Assembly (NCBI GenBank): GCA_016713665.1
Contig: JADJOR010000008.1
Location: forward strand, 248,001-312,000
Direction of reading: 5' to 3'
From: Deltaproteobacteria bacterium
Lineage (GTDB): Bacteria > Myxococcota_A > UBA9160 > UBA4427
Length of the DNA: 64,000 nt
Shown here: positions 52,823 through 61,326 of the stretch, piece after piece
How the letters are laid out: each line of letters begins with the position of its first letter
Position numbering within the stretch: position 1 is the first letter of the stretch
Notes under the pieces: generated by a model
The model's input: the letters and a program-made list of their open reading frames with translations, nothing else
Told to the model about the DNA's origin: nothing
The model's database searches: none
Program-made: the position numbers and the translations under genes

Positions 52823-53761
52823 ATGTACCTGAACGAATTCGCCGACGGCCTCGACCCGCGCGATCTGAGCGCTTCGGAGGAGTTCGCGAGTCTGCTCGCG
52901 AGCGCCCGGGACCTCGGCATTCCCCACGAGCCGGGGGTCCGTTATGCGTCGGCCCACACCATCGTCCGCCATCAGCGCTTCCACTACCTCGAGTGGGGCG
53001 CCCGGGAGAATCCGCCGGTCCTGCTGCTCCACGGTGGCAACCAGTCCGCGCATTCCTGGGATCTCGTGAGCCTCCACCTCGCGGATCGCTACCGCGTCGT
53101 CGCCCCCGACCAGCGCGGCCATGGCGACTCGGAGTGGAGCCGGGAGAGCGACTACACCCTCGGCGCCCTCGCCCGCGACGCCGCGGCGCTGATCCGGGAT
53201 CGAGGACTCGAGCGACCGATCGTCGTCGGCCACTCGATGGGCGGGATGGTGGCGCTGCTCCTCGCGAAGCTGCATCCCGAGCTGCTGCGCGCGCTGGTCA
53301 TCGTCGACGTCGCGCCCGAGCTGTCGGAGCGTGGGACGGCGGTGATCCGGGACTTCGTGGCGCGCAACGTCGAGTTCGACGATCCCGAGGAGTTCCTCGA
53401 CCGCGTCGCGCGCTACGACCCGTTCCGCAAGCGCGAGCACATGGCGCGCACGCTGAAGTACAACCTGCTGCGCCGCGCCGACGGAAAATACGTCAGCAAG
53501 CACGATCGGCGGCGGCTCGAGAACGCCTTCGGCGACGAGCGGGTCGGCCTCGATTGCGTGCGCGCGTTCGACTTCCCGGCCCTCGTCGTGCGCGGCGGCG
53601 AGTCGGCGGTGCTCGACGCCGACGCCGCGGAGCGCTTCGCGGCGGCGCTGCCCCGCGGCCGCCTCGTGACGATTCCCGCCTGTGGCCACAACGTCCACTC
53701 GCAGAACACGCCGGGCTTCCTGGCGGCCGTGGGGCCGTTTCTCGAGGCGGCCTCGGCCTAG
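52823..53761 (+). CDS. Alpha/beta-fold hydrolase
   Basis: This 312-residue protein has the alpha/beta-hydrolase order: LLLHGGNQSAHSWD (oxyanion), APDQRGHGDS, nucleophile Ser in VVGHSMGGM, acid in the RGGESAVLDAD region and catalytic His in PACGHNVH. It has no signal peptide and should be cytosolic. An N-terminal extension of about 45 residues with RYASAHTIVRHQR precedes the core. The upstream 130-bp gap repeats CGGAACCTGAGC twice. The substrate is unknown. Confidence 0.85.
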   Translation: MYLNEFADGLDPRDLSASEEFASLLASARDLGIPHEPGVRYASAHTIVRHQRFHYLEWGARENPPVLLLHGGNQSAHSWDLVSLHLADRYRVVAPDQRGHGDSEWSRESDYTLGALARDAAALIRDRGLERPIVVGHSMGGMVALLLAKLHPELLRALVIVDVAPELSERGTAVIRDFVARNVEFDDPEEFLDRVARYDPFRKREHMARTLKYNLLRRADGKYVSKHDRRRLENAFGDERVGLDCVRAFDFPALVVRGGESAVLDADAAERFAAALPRGRLVTIPACGHNVHSQNTPGFLAAVGPFLEAASA

Positions 53762-53785
53762 CACCGGCGCGGGACGATCTCCGGC

Positions 53786-54646
53786 TCAGCGGTCCTCGAC
53801 CCGTCGATAGGCCGCGGAGGCCGTCGCCATGATGCGGTCCTTCGCGCCCTCGTCGACGAGCGTCGCCTCGACGCCGAGCCGCCCGCCGCGGGCGGCGACG
53901 ACCGTCGCCCGCGCGACGAAGGGCCCGACGTAGCCGGGCTTGACCATCATCACGCTCCACTGCTCGACCTGCTGGTCGACGCTTCCGGTCGCGCGCTCGA
54001 GGGCGTCCATCGCCGCGGCCTCGAGAGCGAAGTTGATCGGCCCGAGGTGGAGCGCGCCGTGGGGCGAGGCCAGGGCCGGCGTGACCTTCTCGATCGCGAC
54101 GGCGCCGTCCGCCCGCGACAGGATCCCGAACACGTCGCGCAGGCGCGGGAGATCCGGCGAGTCCTCGAGCTCGGTCACGGGGTTCTCGACCGGCTGGAAG
54201 CCCGGAGGCACGTCGCCGAGGCTGACGCCGCTCCCCGAAGAGAGCGCGATCACGCGGGTCGGATCGTCGGCGTCGACGATGCGCGAGCGGGTGAACCCCA
54301 TCTTGCGCCCGATCGAGAGGACTGATCGCAAGACCTCGACGCGCCTCACCTCCCGCGCCGGATCGAGGATCGCGTAGCTCATGGTCACCGGCGCCGGCAC
54401 GCACTCGTCGTCGAGCCACCAGGGCTCGGGCGCCGCGATGCAGAGCGGCGCCGCCATCACGCCGCCGGTCGCGTTCCGCATGTCGTGGCGAAGCGGCATC
54501 GTCTCGCGGTCGACGCCCGCGTCCATATAGGGCGTGCGCTTGCCGAGATAGGTGTAGGCTTTGAGGGCGACCCAGGCGCGGGCGAAATGCGCCCAGTGCT
54601 CTTCGGGCGAGCGCGTCCGGATGTCGCCCAGGGACTCGTTGGCCAT
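53786..54646 (-). CDS. Hotdog-fold thioesterase-like protein
   Basis: This 286-residue protein appears to contain two hotdog-like parts: an N-terminal half with MRNATGGVMAAPLCIAAPE and SIGRKMGFTRSRIVDADDP, and a C-terminal half with HGALHLGPINFALEAAAM. Double-hotdog proteins of this sort hydrolyse or bind acyl-CoA. I do not see a full catalytic motif, so 'thioesterase' is a family-level guess. The ATG at 54646 follows GGGGAG. It is convergent with the alpha/beta hydrolase, 24 bp apart. Confidence 0.65.
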   Translation of the reverse strand: MANESLGDIRTRSPEEHWAHFARAWVALKAYTYLGKRTPYMDAGVDRETMPLRHDMRNATGGVMAAPLCIAAPEPWWLDDECVPAPVTMSYAILDPAREVRRVEVLRSVLSIGRKMGFTRSRIVDADDPTRVIALSSGSGVSLGDVPPGFQPVENPVTELEDSPDLPRLRDVFGILSRADGAVAIEKVTPALASPHGALHLGPINFALEAAAMDALERATGSVDQQVEQWSVMMVKPGYVGPFVARATVVAARGGRLGVEATLVDEGAKDRIMATASAAYRRVEDR

Positions 54647-54745
54647 CGATCGCTCCCCTCGCCGCGGGCGCGAGCCGAAGCAGCCGGCGGCGCTCGCCCA
54701 GCATCGCGCGCGGAGCGAGCGCGTCAAGCGCGGTAGAGTGGCGGC

Positions 54746-55753
54746 GTGAGCGCTCGCATCGTCGCCCCCACCGCCCCTGCCCTGGCCGAGGCCGCCCGCA
54801 TCCTCGCGCGGGGCGGCCTCGTCGCTTTTCCGACGGAGACCGTCTACGGCCTCGGCGCGAACGCCCTCGACGCGCAGGCCGTCGCCCGCATCTTCGCCGC
54901 GAAGGGCCGGCCGGCGACCAATCCGTTGATCGTGCACGTCGAGAACGAGGCCGCCGCGCGCGCCCTCGCGCGACGCTGGCCCGAGGCGGCCGCGCGGCTC
55001 GCCGCCGCGCACTGGCCGGGACCGCTCACGCTCGTCGTCGAGAAGATCGACGCGATCCCGGAGCTCGTGACCGCGGGCGGCGGGACGGTCGGCCTGCGCG
55101 TGCCCGCGCATCCGGTGGCGCTCGCGCTGCTGCGGGCCTGCGGTGTCCCGCTCGCCGCGCCGAGCGCGAATCGCTCGGAGGCGATCTCGCCGACGACGGC
55201 GCGCCACGTCGCCGAGTCCCTCGGCCCCTTCGTCGACGATCTGCTGATTCTCGACGGCGGCCCCTGTCGCGTCGGCATCGAGAGCACCGTCGTCGACGTC
55301 ACCGGCGCGACGCCCGTCGTCCTGCGCCCCGGCATGCTCCGCCTCGAGGCGACGTCCGCCCGCAGCGCGAGTCCGTCCGCGCCCTCCTCGTCCGCCGCAT
55401 CGGCTGCATCGGCTGCATCGGCTGCGTCTGTCGCATCCGCGCCGACCCGCCCGCTTGCCGCTCCGGGGCGCTCGCCCGGCGAGGTGGCACGCTCGCCCGG
55501 CCAGGCCACGCGCCACTACGCCCCGGGCAAGCCCCTCGTGCTCCTGCGCGAGGACGACGTCCTGCACGCGTCGCGCGCCGGCGACGGCCTCCTGCGCCTC
55601 CCCGCCACGCCCGACGCCGCCGCCGCGATCCTCTACGCCGAGCTGCGGCGCCTCGATGCCGATCCGCAGGTCGCGCGGATCGTCGTCGTCCTGCCCCCCG
55701 CCGACGCCGGCTGGGACGCGATCCGCGACCGCCTGCGCCGAGCCGCCAACTGA
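54746..55753 (+). CDS. sua5: L-threonylcarbamoyladenylate synthase (Sua5 type)
   Basis: This 335-residue enzyme makes threonylcarbamoyl-AMP for the t6A37 modification of ANN-decoding tRNAs. The YrdC domain has FPTETVYGLGANAL, KGRPATNPLIVHV, PLAAPSANRSEAISPT and GGPCRVGIESTVVDV. The C-terminal Sua5 domain begins at SPGQATRHYAPGKPL. Between them lies an Ala/Ser-rich linker of about 40 residues made by 9-bp repeats, longer and simpler than usual. The start is GTG at 54746. It is divergent from the hotdog gene across 99 bp. Confidence 0.92.
   Translation: MSARIVAPTAPALAEAARILARGGLVAFPTETVYGLGANALDAQAVARIFAAKGRPATNPLIVHVENEAAARALARRWPEAAARLAAAHWPGPLTLVVEKIDAIPELVTAGGGTVGLRVPAHPVALALLRACGVPLAAPSANRSEAISPTTARHVAESLGPFVDDLLILDGGPCRVGIESTVVDVTGATPVVLRPGMLRLEATSARSASPSAPSSSAASAASAASAASVASAPTRPLAAPGRSPGEVARSPGQATRHYAPGKPLVLLREDDVLHASRAGDGLLRLPATPDAAAAILYAELRRLDADPQVARIVVVLPPADAGWDAIRDRLRRAAN
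55384..55440 (+). repeat. In-frame 9-bp repeats in the Sua5 linker
   Basis: GCATCGGCT-type units in succession encode an (AAS)n run. The array is in frame with the gene, so copy changes would only alter linker length. Confidence 0.7.
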
Positions 55754-55779
55754 AGCTTCCCGAGACCGAAAGGATCCCG

Positions 55780-56535
55780 ATGCTCGAGCTCACCGCGATC
55801 GCGTTCTCGCCCTGGTCGGAGAAGGCGCGCTTCGCCCTCGACCACCACCGCTGCGACTATCGCGAGCTCGCCTACGAGCCGATCGTCGGCGAATACGTCC
55901 TGCGCTGGCAGATGCGCCGCCCCTTCGGCCCCCTGACGGTCCCGGTCCTGCGCGACGGCGATCGCTGGCTGACCGACTCCTTCGACATCGCGCGCCACGC
56001 CGAGTCGATCGGCCGGGGCACGCCGCTCTTCCCGAAGGATCGACTCGCGGAGATCGCCGCCTGGAATCGAAGGAGCGAGGCGGCCCTCGCGGCGGGCCGT
56101 GCGATCCTGATGCAGGGCTTCGCGCAGACGCGCGAGCTCGCGATCGCCGCCCTCCCCGACCGCATCCCGGAGGCCCTGAAGCCGCTCTTCCTGCCGGTCG
56201 GCCAGTGGCGGCTGCGCTCGTTCATGGCCAAGTATTCGATTCGCGCCGGCGATCGCGCTCCCTTCGCCGTGCTCACCGCCGAGCTCGACGCCCTCGAGCA
56301 GGCCCTCGCCGGCGGGCGCTACCTCGTCGGCGACGCCTTCAGCCATGCGGACATCGCCATGGCGCTCACGCTGCAACAGGTCCACCCCGTCGACCCGAGC
56401 TACATCGTGCGAATGGCCGGCCTCGGCCCCGCCGGCATGAACGTCCCCGAGCTCGAGAGTCGTTATGCGGGTCTGATCGCCTGGCGTGACGAGCTCTACG
56501 CCCGCCACCGCCGCCCCGGCGGCGGCCTCGCCTGA
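55780..56535 (+). CDS. Glutathione S-transferase family protein
   Basis: This 251-residue protein begins with a thioredoxin-like fold, AIAFSPWSEKARFALDHH (SxWxxK instead of a CxxC), then TVPVLRDGDRWLTDSFDIARH, the cis-Pro and Ser/Asp glutathione-binding region. The helical C-terminal domain carries GGRYLVGDAFSHADIAMAL, with the conserved N-capping Ser-x-x-Asp. It may use glutathione or a related thiol. It starts 26 bp after sua5 and ends 10 bp from the convergent EXPERA gene. Confidence 0.85.
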   Translation: MLELTAIAFSPWSEKARFALDHHRCDYRELAYEPIVGEYVLRWQMRRPFGPLTVPVLRDGDRWLTDSFDIARHAESIGRGTPLFPKDRLAEIAAWNRRSEAALAAGRAILMQGFAQTRELAIAALPDRIPEALKPLFLPVGQWRLRSFMAKYSIRAGDRAPFAVLTAELDALEQALAGGRYLVGDAFSHADIAMALTLQQVHPVDPSYIVRMAGLGPAGMNVPELESRYAGLIAWRDELYARHRRPGGGLA

Positions 56536-56545
56536 CGCGATCCGG

Positions 56546-57031
56546 CTACCGGAAGAGCCCCTCGCGCAGATCCTGCGCGAAGTGGACCCGCAGCCCGAGC
56601 ACGGCCGGCGCGATCATCCACGGCAGGTTGAAGGCGAGGTAGTAGGCCGTGTTCGGCGGCGGGTGCGGACCCAGGAAGGTCTGCACGAAGTAGAAGAACA
56701 TGTTGGTCACCGCCGCCCCGGCGTAGACGAGCCCGAGCGGCCGCAGCCAGGGCCGCAGCCGCACGAGGCCGATCATCACGAAGAGCAGGACCGGCGCCTG
56801 GAAGAAGCCGTCGAAGAGCGTCGCGGCGATCAGGTTCGGCGGCGGGTCGAGGTGGGCCGGCTCCTCGGCGACGGCCCACTCGTGGAGCGCGCGCAGCGGC
56901 GGCCAGGGGCTGTCCGCCGAGACCGGGACCCCGAGCCCCTCCGGCAGGCTGAACAGGAACCCGTAGACGACCGAGATGCTGAAGAAGACGACGAGGAAGA
57001 GATCGAGCGGTCGGCGATGGATCGGCTTCAT
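56546..57031 (-). CDS. EXPERA-domain membrane protein (EBP/TMEM97-like)
   Basis: This 161-residue protein has about four hydrophobic helices. RRPLDLFLVVFFSISVVYGF, the TLFDGFFQAPVLLFVMIGL helix and FNLPWMIAPAVLGLRVHF follow the order of EXPERA-domain proteins (sterol isomerase EBP and sigma-2/TMEM97). The family binds or isomerises sterols in eukaryotes; bacterial roles are largely unknown. It is last in a minus-strand run with a SnoaL-like and an enoyl-CoA hydratase gene. The fold assignment is by eye and moderately sure. Confidence 0.6.
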   Translation of the reverse strand: MKPIHRRPLDLFLVVFFSISVVYGFLFSLPEGLGVPVSADSPWPPLRALHEWAVAEEPAHLDPPPNLIAATLFDGFFQAPVLLFVMIGLVRLRPWLRPLGLVYAGAAVTNMFFYFVQTFLGPHPPPNTAYYLAFNLPWMIAPAVLGLRVHFAQDLREGLFR

Positions 57032-57047
57032 CGGGCGCGGTCTCCCT

Positions 57048-57464
57048 TCACGAGGCCGCGCCGGGGAGCAGCCCCAGCTGGCCGAGCAGCCCCATCGTGT
57101 CCGAATAGCGATAGGCGCGTTGGACCCGGCCCTGCTCGACCTGGAGCAGGGTGCAGTTCTCGAGCACGAAGCGCCGGCCCGTGGCGGGGCGGCCGAAGAA
57201 CTCGCCGTCGTTGGTGCCCGCGAGCGTGTAGCGGAGCGTGACCAGGCCCCCGCTCTCGACCATCACGAGCGGCTCGAGGTGGACGTCGGAGGCCGCCTTC
57301 CACCAGCGCGCGAGGGCCAGGACCTCGGCCTCCGCGCCGACCGTCGACTCCTTGCCGTGGACGAACGAGACGTAGTCGTCGTGGAGCAGTCGGCGATAGC
57401 CGGCCGAGTCCCGGCCGTTGTCGCAGGCCACGACGGCCTTCACACATTCGATCGGCGACAGCAT
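57048..57464 (-). CDS. SnoaL/NTF2-like protein
   Basis: This 138-residue protein has the NTF2/SnoaL-like pattern: an N-terminal helix (IECVKAVVACDNGRDSAGYR), LLHDDYVSF, strands VHLEPLVMVESGGLVTLRYT and LAGTNDGEFFGRPATGRRF, then FVLENCTLLQVEQGRV. Members are isomerases, cyclases or binding proteins, including ketosteroid isomerase folds. The ATG at 57464 gives a full domain. It lies 50 bp downstream of the enoyl-CoA hydratase gene and 16 bp before EXPERA in transcription order. Confidence 0.8.
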   Translation of the reverse strand: MLSPIECVKAVVACDNGRDSAGYRRLLHDDYVSFVHGKESTVGAEAEVLALARWWKAASDVHLEPLVMVESGGLVTLRYTLAGTNDGEFFGRPATGRRFVLENCTLLQVEQGRVQRAYRYSDTMGLLGQLGLLPGAAS

Positions 57465-57514
57465 CGTTCGGCTCCTCGTCGGCTTCGGCGCGATCTCGAG
57501 AGGCGCGCCCGCGC

Positions 57515-58336
57515 TCATTGGCCCGTGAAGACCGGCTCGCGCTTCTCCATGAAGGCGCGCGGCCCCTCGCGCGCGTCCTGCGAGCGGCTGACGGGCGTGG
57601 AGAGCACGTGCTCGATGCGGAACGCCTCCTCGAGCGGGAGGCCGCTCGTCCGCAGCGCCGTCTCCTTGATCGCGCGCAGCGCGAGCGGCGCGTTCTTCGC
57701 GATCCGCTCCGCGAACTCGAGGGCGCGCGGGAAGACCCGCTCGGGGGCGACGACCTCGTTGACGAAGCCTGCGGCGAGCGCGTCCCGGGCCGAGATCCGG
57801 TCGCCCGTCAGCAGCACCTCCATCGCCTTGCACCAGGGCATCTGCCGCGGCAGCCGGACCATCGAGCCACCGCCGGGCACGAGCCCGCGCTGGACCTCGG
57901 TGAGCCCGAACGAGGCGTCGGTCGAGGCGATGCGGATGTCGGTCGCCTGCAGGATCTCCGTCCCGCCGGCGAGGGCGAAGCCGTTGATGGCGGCGATGAT
58001 CGGCTTGTAGAGCTCGAAGGGCCGCAGCAGCGCCGTCCCCATCAACCCGGCGTCCTCGTCCATCAGCCGCCGATCCCAGTCGTCTTCCGGAGCGCGCGCA
58101 CCGATCAGCAGCGGCAGCAGTCGCCCGAGATCCCCGCCCGCCGAGAAGGCCTTGTCCCCGGCGCCGGTCAGGATCGCGACGCGCAGCGCGTCGTCGTCCC
58201 GGAAGTCGATCCATGCTTCGGCGAGCCGGACCAGCAGCTCCGGCGAGAAGGCGTTGCGCCGCTCGGGTCGATTGAAGGTCAGGACCGCGATGCCCGCGTA
58301 TCGCCCCTCGAGCTTCTCGTACAACAGATCAGGCAT
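57515..58336 (-). CDS. Enoyl-CoA hydratase/isomerase family protein
   Basis: This 273-residue crotonase-fold protein has TFNRPERRNAFS, the oxyanion-hole segment GDKAFSAGGDLGRLL, INGFALAGGTEIL, and ASFGLTEVQRGLVPGGGSMVRL. The usual two catalytic Glu sites can be placed in GGTEIL and the TEVQ stretch. It acts on acyl-CoA in the cytosol, hydrating or isomerising double bonds. It is first in an operon with SnoaL-like and EXPERA genes and divergent from the DevC-like permease across 168 bp. Confidence 0.9.
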   Translation of the reverse strand: MPDLLYEKLEGRYAGIAVLTFNRPERRNAFSPELLVRLAEAWIDFRDDDALRVAILTGAGDKAFSAGGDLGRLLPLLIGARAPEDDWDRRLMDEDAGLMGTALLRPFELYKPIIAAINGFALAGGTEILQATDIRIASTDASFGLTEVQRGLVPGGGSMVRLPRQMPWCKAMEVLLTGDRISARDALAAGFVNEVVAPERVFPRALEFAERIAKNAPLALRAIKETALRTSGLPLEEAFRIEHVLSTPVSRSQDAREGPRAFMEKREPVFTGQ

Positions 58337-58504
58337 TCGGTCGGCTCTCGCGCGCGCGGCCCGGGCCGCGGCGATCGGATGACAGCCGATCGAGGCCCTT
58401 CGCGCCAGGGGCGCAGGCGCGATTGCTCCCGACCGGGCGGGCCATTAGGCTCCCGACACGCGTCCCCCTGGCCGGCCTCCGTGCCGGATCCGGTGCCCCC
58501 GCCC

Positions 58505-59644
58505 ATGGATCTCGTCGCTCTCAAGATGCTGCTGGGCGACCGGGCCAAATATCTCGGCCTCGTCTTCGGCATCGGCTTCGCGACGCTGCTGATGTCGCAG
58601 CAGGTCTCGATCTTCATCGGGCTCATGACGCGGACGGCGAGCCAGATCCTCGACGTGCGGGAGGCCGACGTCTGGGTCATGCATCCCCGGGTCAAGTACG
58701 TCGACGAGCTCGAGGCGATGCCCGCGATCGCGCTCTCGCGCGTGCGCGGTGTCGACGGCGTCGAGTGGGCCGTCCCGCTGTACAAGGGCAACGCCGTCAT
58801 CCGTTCGAACGAAGGGCTGCTGCAGCAGGTGATCCTGATGGGGCTCGACGACGGCTCCCTCGTCGGGCGGCCGCCAGAGATCCTGATGGGCTCGCTCTCG
58901 GACCTGAAGCGTCCCGACGCGCTGATGATCGACCGAGCGGGCCACGAGTTCATCTGGCCTGGCGAGCCGCTTCGGATCGGCCGTGTCGTCGAGATCAACG
59001 ATCGCCGGGTCGAGATCGTGGCGATCGCGAAGGCCTCGCCGCCCTTCGTGACGTTCCCCGTCGTCTACACGCGCTACAGCGAGGCGATCCGCTTCACGCC
59101 GCCGCAGCGCAACAAGCTCTCCTTCGTCCTCGTGAAGGCCCGGGAAGGCGTCGAGCCCGCGGCGCTCGCGCGGCGGATCGCGCGCCGGACCGGCCTGCAG
59201 GCCCTCACGTGGGAGGATTTCGCGTGGCGCTCGGTGCGCCATTACATGGAGCGGACCGGCATCCCGATCAACTTCGGGATCACCGTCGTCCTCGGCTTCA
59301 TCGTCGGCGCCGCCGTCGCCGCCCAGACCTTCTACATCTTCGTGCTGGAGAATCTGCGCCAGTTCGGCGCCCTGAAGGCGATCGGGATCTCCGACGGCCA
59401 GATCCTGCGGATGGTCGTCCTCCAGGCCTTCGTCGTGGGCGTGCTCGGCTATGCCCTCGGCATCGGGCTCGCCGGCGCGTTCTTCTACCTGACACGCGAC
59501 GTGCCGGCGCTCGACGGGTTCGTGCTGCGCTGGCAGGTCGTCGTCGGAACGGCCTTCGCCGTCGCGATCATCCTGGTCGTCTCGAGCCTCGCATCGATCC
59601 GAAAGGTCTTCGTGCTCGATCCCGCGGTGGTGTTCCGTGGCTGA
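58505..59644 (+). CDS. devC: DevC-like ABC exporter permease
   Basis: This 379-residue FtsX-fold permease has an N-terminal helix (YLGLVFGIGFATLLMSQQ), a MacB-PCD-like periplasmic domain to about residue 260, and three C-terminal helices with the coupling stretch NLRQFGALKAIGISDGQIL. It matches the DevC type of heterocyst-like or tripartite exporters. The ATG at 58505 is inside a short run of Pro codons; an in-frame GTG at 58481 is an alternative. The end overlaps the ATPase gene by 8 bp. Confidence 0.88.
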   Translation: MDLVALKMLLGDRAKYLGLVFGIGFATLLMSQQVSIFIGLMTRTASQILDVREADVWVMHPRVKYVDELEAMPAIALSRVRGVDGVEWAVPLYKGNAVIRSNEGLLQQVILMGLDDGSLVGRPPEILMGSLSDLKRPDALMIDRAGHEFIWPGEPLRIGRVVEINDRRVEIVAIAKASPPFVTFPVVYTRYSEAIRFTPPQRNKLSFVLVKAREGVEPAALARRIARRTGLQALTWEDFAWRSVRHYMERTGIPINFGITVVLGFIVGAAVAAQTFYIFVLENLRQFGALKAIGISDGQILRMVVLQAFVVGVLGYALGIGLAGAFFYLTRDVPALDGFVLRWQVVVGTAFAVAIILVVSSLASIRKVFVLDPAVVFRG

Positions 59645-60380
59645 GGGGATCGCGATGCGCGCGCGGGGCGTCGTCAAGGATTTCGACGCCGGGGGCAGCC
59701 CGAACCGGGTCCTCCACGGCGTCGACCTCGACGTCGAGGCGGGCCGGCTGACGCTGCTCGTCGGGCCATCGGGCTGCGGCAAGACGACGCTGCTCTCGAT
59801 CCTGACGGGCATCCTCACGCCGACCCAGGGCGACGTCGAGGTCCGGGGCATCCGGATCACGGACCTCCAGGGCGCGCGGAAGGCGCGCTTCCGACGCGAC
59901 AACCTGGGCTTCATCTTCCAGCAGTACAACTTGTTGCCCGCGCTGACCGCGGCCGAGAACGCCGGCATTCCGCTGGTCGCCGCCGGGCTCCCCCTGTCCG
60001 CGGCGACGGCCCGGGCGCGCGAGACCCTCGCGCGGATCGGGATGACCGCCCACGCGGACAAGCTTCCGAACCAGCTCTCCGGCGGGCAGATGCAGCGCGT
60101 CGCGATCGCGCGGGCGCTCGTCCACGCGCCGAGCGTGATCGTCTGCGACGAGCCGACCGCCGCCCTCGACGCGGAGACGGGACGCCTCGTGATGGAGATC
60201 CTCCGGGAGATCGCCTCGAATCCGGACAACGCGGTCCTCGTCGTCACCCACGACGATCGCGTCTACCACTTCGCCGATCGGATCGTCACGATGAGCGACG
60301 GCCGCATCACCGGCGAAGCCACGCCGCCTCGCGCGCCCGGTTCCGCTCCCAGTCCCAGCAAGGAGATCCCGCATGTCTGA
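59637..60380 (+). CDS. devA: DevA-like ABC transporter ATP-binding protein
   Basis: This 247-residue ATPase has Walker A GPSGCGKTT, Q-loop IFQQYNLLPALTAAEN, signature LSGGQMQRVAIARA, Walker B VIVCDEPTAALD and H-loop VVTHDDR. Start GTG 59637 overlaps devC; an ATG at 59655 is possible. With the flanking permease and membrane-fusion genes it forms a complete DevCAB-type exporter. Confidence 0.92.
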   Translation: MAEGIAMRARGVVKDFDAGGSPNRVLHGVDLDVEAGRLTLLVGPSGCGKTTLLSILTGILTPTQGDVEVRGIRITDLQGARKARFRRDNLGFIFQQYNLLPALTAAENAGIPLVAAGLPLSAATARARETLARIGMTAHADKLPNQLSGGQMQRVAIARALVHAPSVIVCDEPTAALDAETGRLVMEILREIASNPDNAVLVVTHDDRVYHFADRIVTMSDGRITGEATPPRAPGSAPSPSKEIPHV

Positions 60381-61326
60381 CCCGCGCTCGCGCGGCGCCC
60401 TCGTGAAATGGGGCCTGCCCGTCGTCGCCCTCGGGCTCTTCGCCTTCGCGGTCGCGACGACCCTCTCGCAGCCCGTCCGCAGCGCCACCGAGCCGGCGCT
60501 CCCGGCTCCGACGAACCCCTTCGCGGCGGCGGTCGCGGGCGTCGGTGTGATCGAGCCGGCCAGCGAAGCGATCGCGATCGGCACGAATCTCCCGGGCATC
60601 GCCACCGCGGTCCACGTGAAGGCGAACGACTCGGTGCGCGCGGGCGATCCCCTCTTCACGATCGACGATCGCGCCGCGCGCGCCGAGCTCGTGCTGGCCC
60701 GCGCCCAGGTCGAGTCCGCCGAGGTCGCGCTCGCCGATGCCCGGGATCAGTTCGACCGCGCGCGCAAGAGCTACGAGCAGAAGGCGACGAGCGACGCGGA
60801 CGCGACGCGCAAGCGCTTCGCCGTCCGAGCCGCGGACGCGCGGCTCGCCGAAGCGCGGGCGCGGGTCGGCCTCATCGAGACCGAGCTGCGGAGACTCACC
60901 GTCGCGAGCCCGATCGACGGACGGATCTGGCGCGTCGATCTGCGCCCGGGCGAGTACGCCCAGGCGGGGCCGCTCGCGTCGCCGCTGATCGTGCTCGGCG
61001 ACGACGCGCGTCTGCACGTGCGCGTCGAGATCGACCAGACCGACGCCCACCGCGTCCGCCCCGACGCACGGGCGACGGGGCGTCTACGCGGCGATGCGGA
61101 GCGCGGGATCGACCTCGAGTTCGTCCGCTTCGAGCCCCTCGTGCAGCCCAAGCGCTCGCTGACCGGCGACGGCACCGAGCGGGTCGACACGCGGGTCCTC
61201 GAGGTGATCTACGCCCTCGCGCAGGGCGCCCCGACGGTCTTCGTGGGTCAGCAGATGGATGTCTTCGTCGAGGCCGCACCGCTCGGGATCGAGGACGAGG
61301 CGCGGGCGACAGCCCGAGCTCAGTGA
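60373..61326 (+). CDS. devB: DevB-like periplasmic adaptor (HlyD family)
   Basis: This 317-residue membrane-fusion protein has an N-terminal helix (LPVVALGLFAFAVATTL), a lipoyl-like half (GIATAVHVKANDSVRAGDPLF split by a turn), an alpha-hairpin of about 60 residues, the second lipoyl half IDGRIWRVDLRPGEYAQAG, and beta-barrel strands. It would link the DevCA complex to an outer-membrane channel, which is not in the window. It overlaps devA by 8 bp and devB's stop overlaps the convergent antiporter end by 7 bp. Confidence 0.88.
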   Translation: MSDPRSRGALVKWGLPVVALGLFAFAVATTLSQPVRSATEPALPAPTNPFAAAVAGVGVIEPASEAIAIGTNLPGIATAVHVKANDSVRAGDPLFTIDDRAARAELVLARAQVESAEVALADARDQFDRARKSYEQKATSDADATRKRFAVRAADARLAEARARVGLIETELRRLTVASPIDGRIWRVDLRPGEYAQAGPLASPLIVLGDDARLHVRVEIDQTDAHRVRPDARATGRLRGDAERGIDLEFVRFEPLVQPKRSLTGDGTERVDTRVLEVIYALAQGAPTVFVGQQMDVFVEAAPLGIEDEARATARAQ

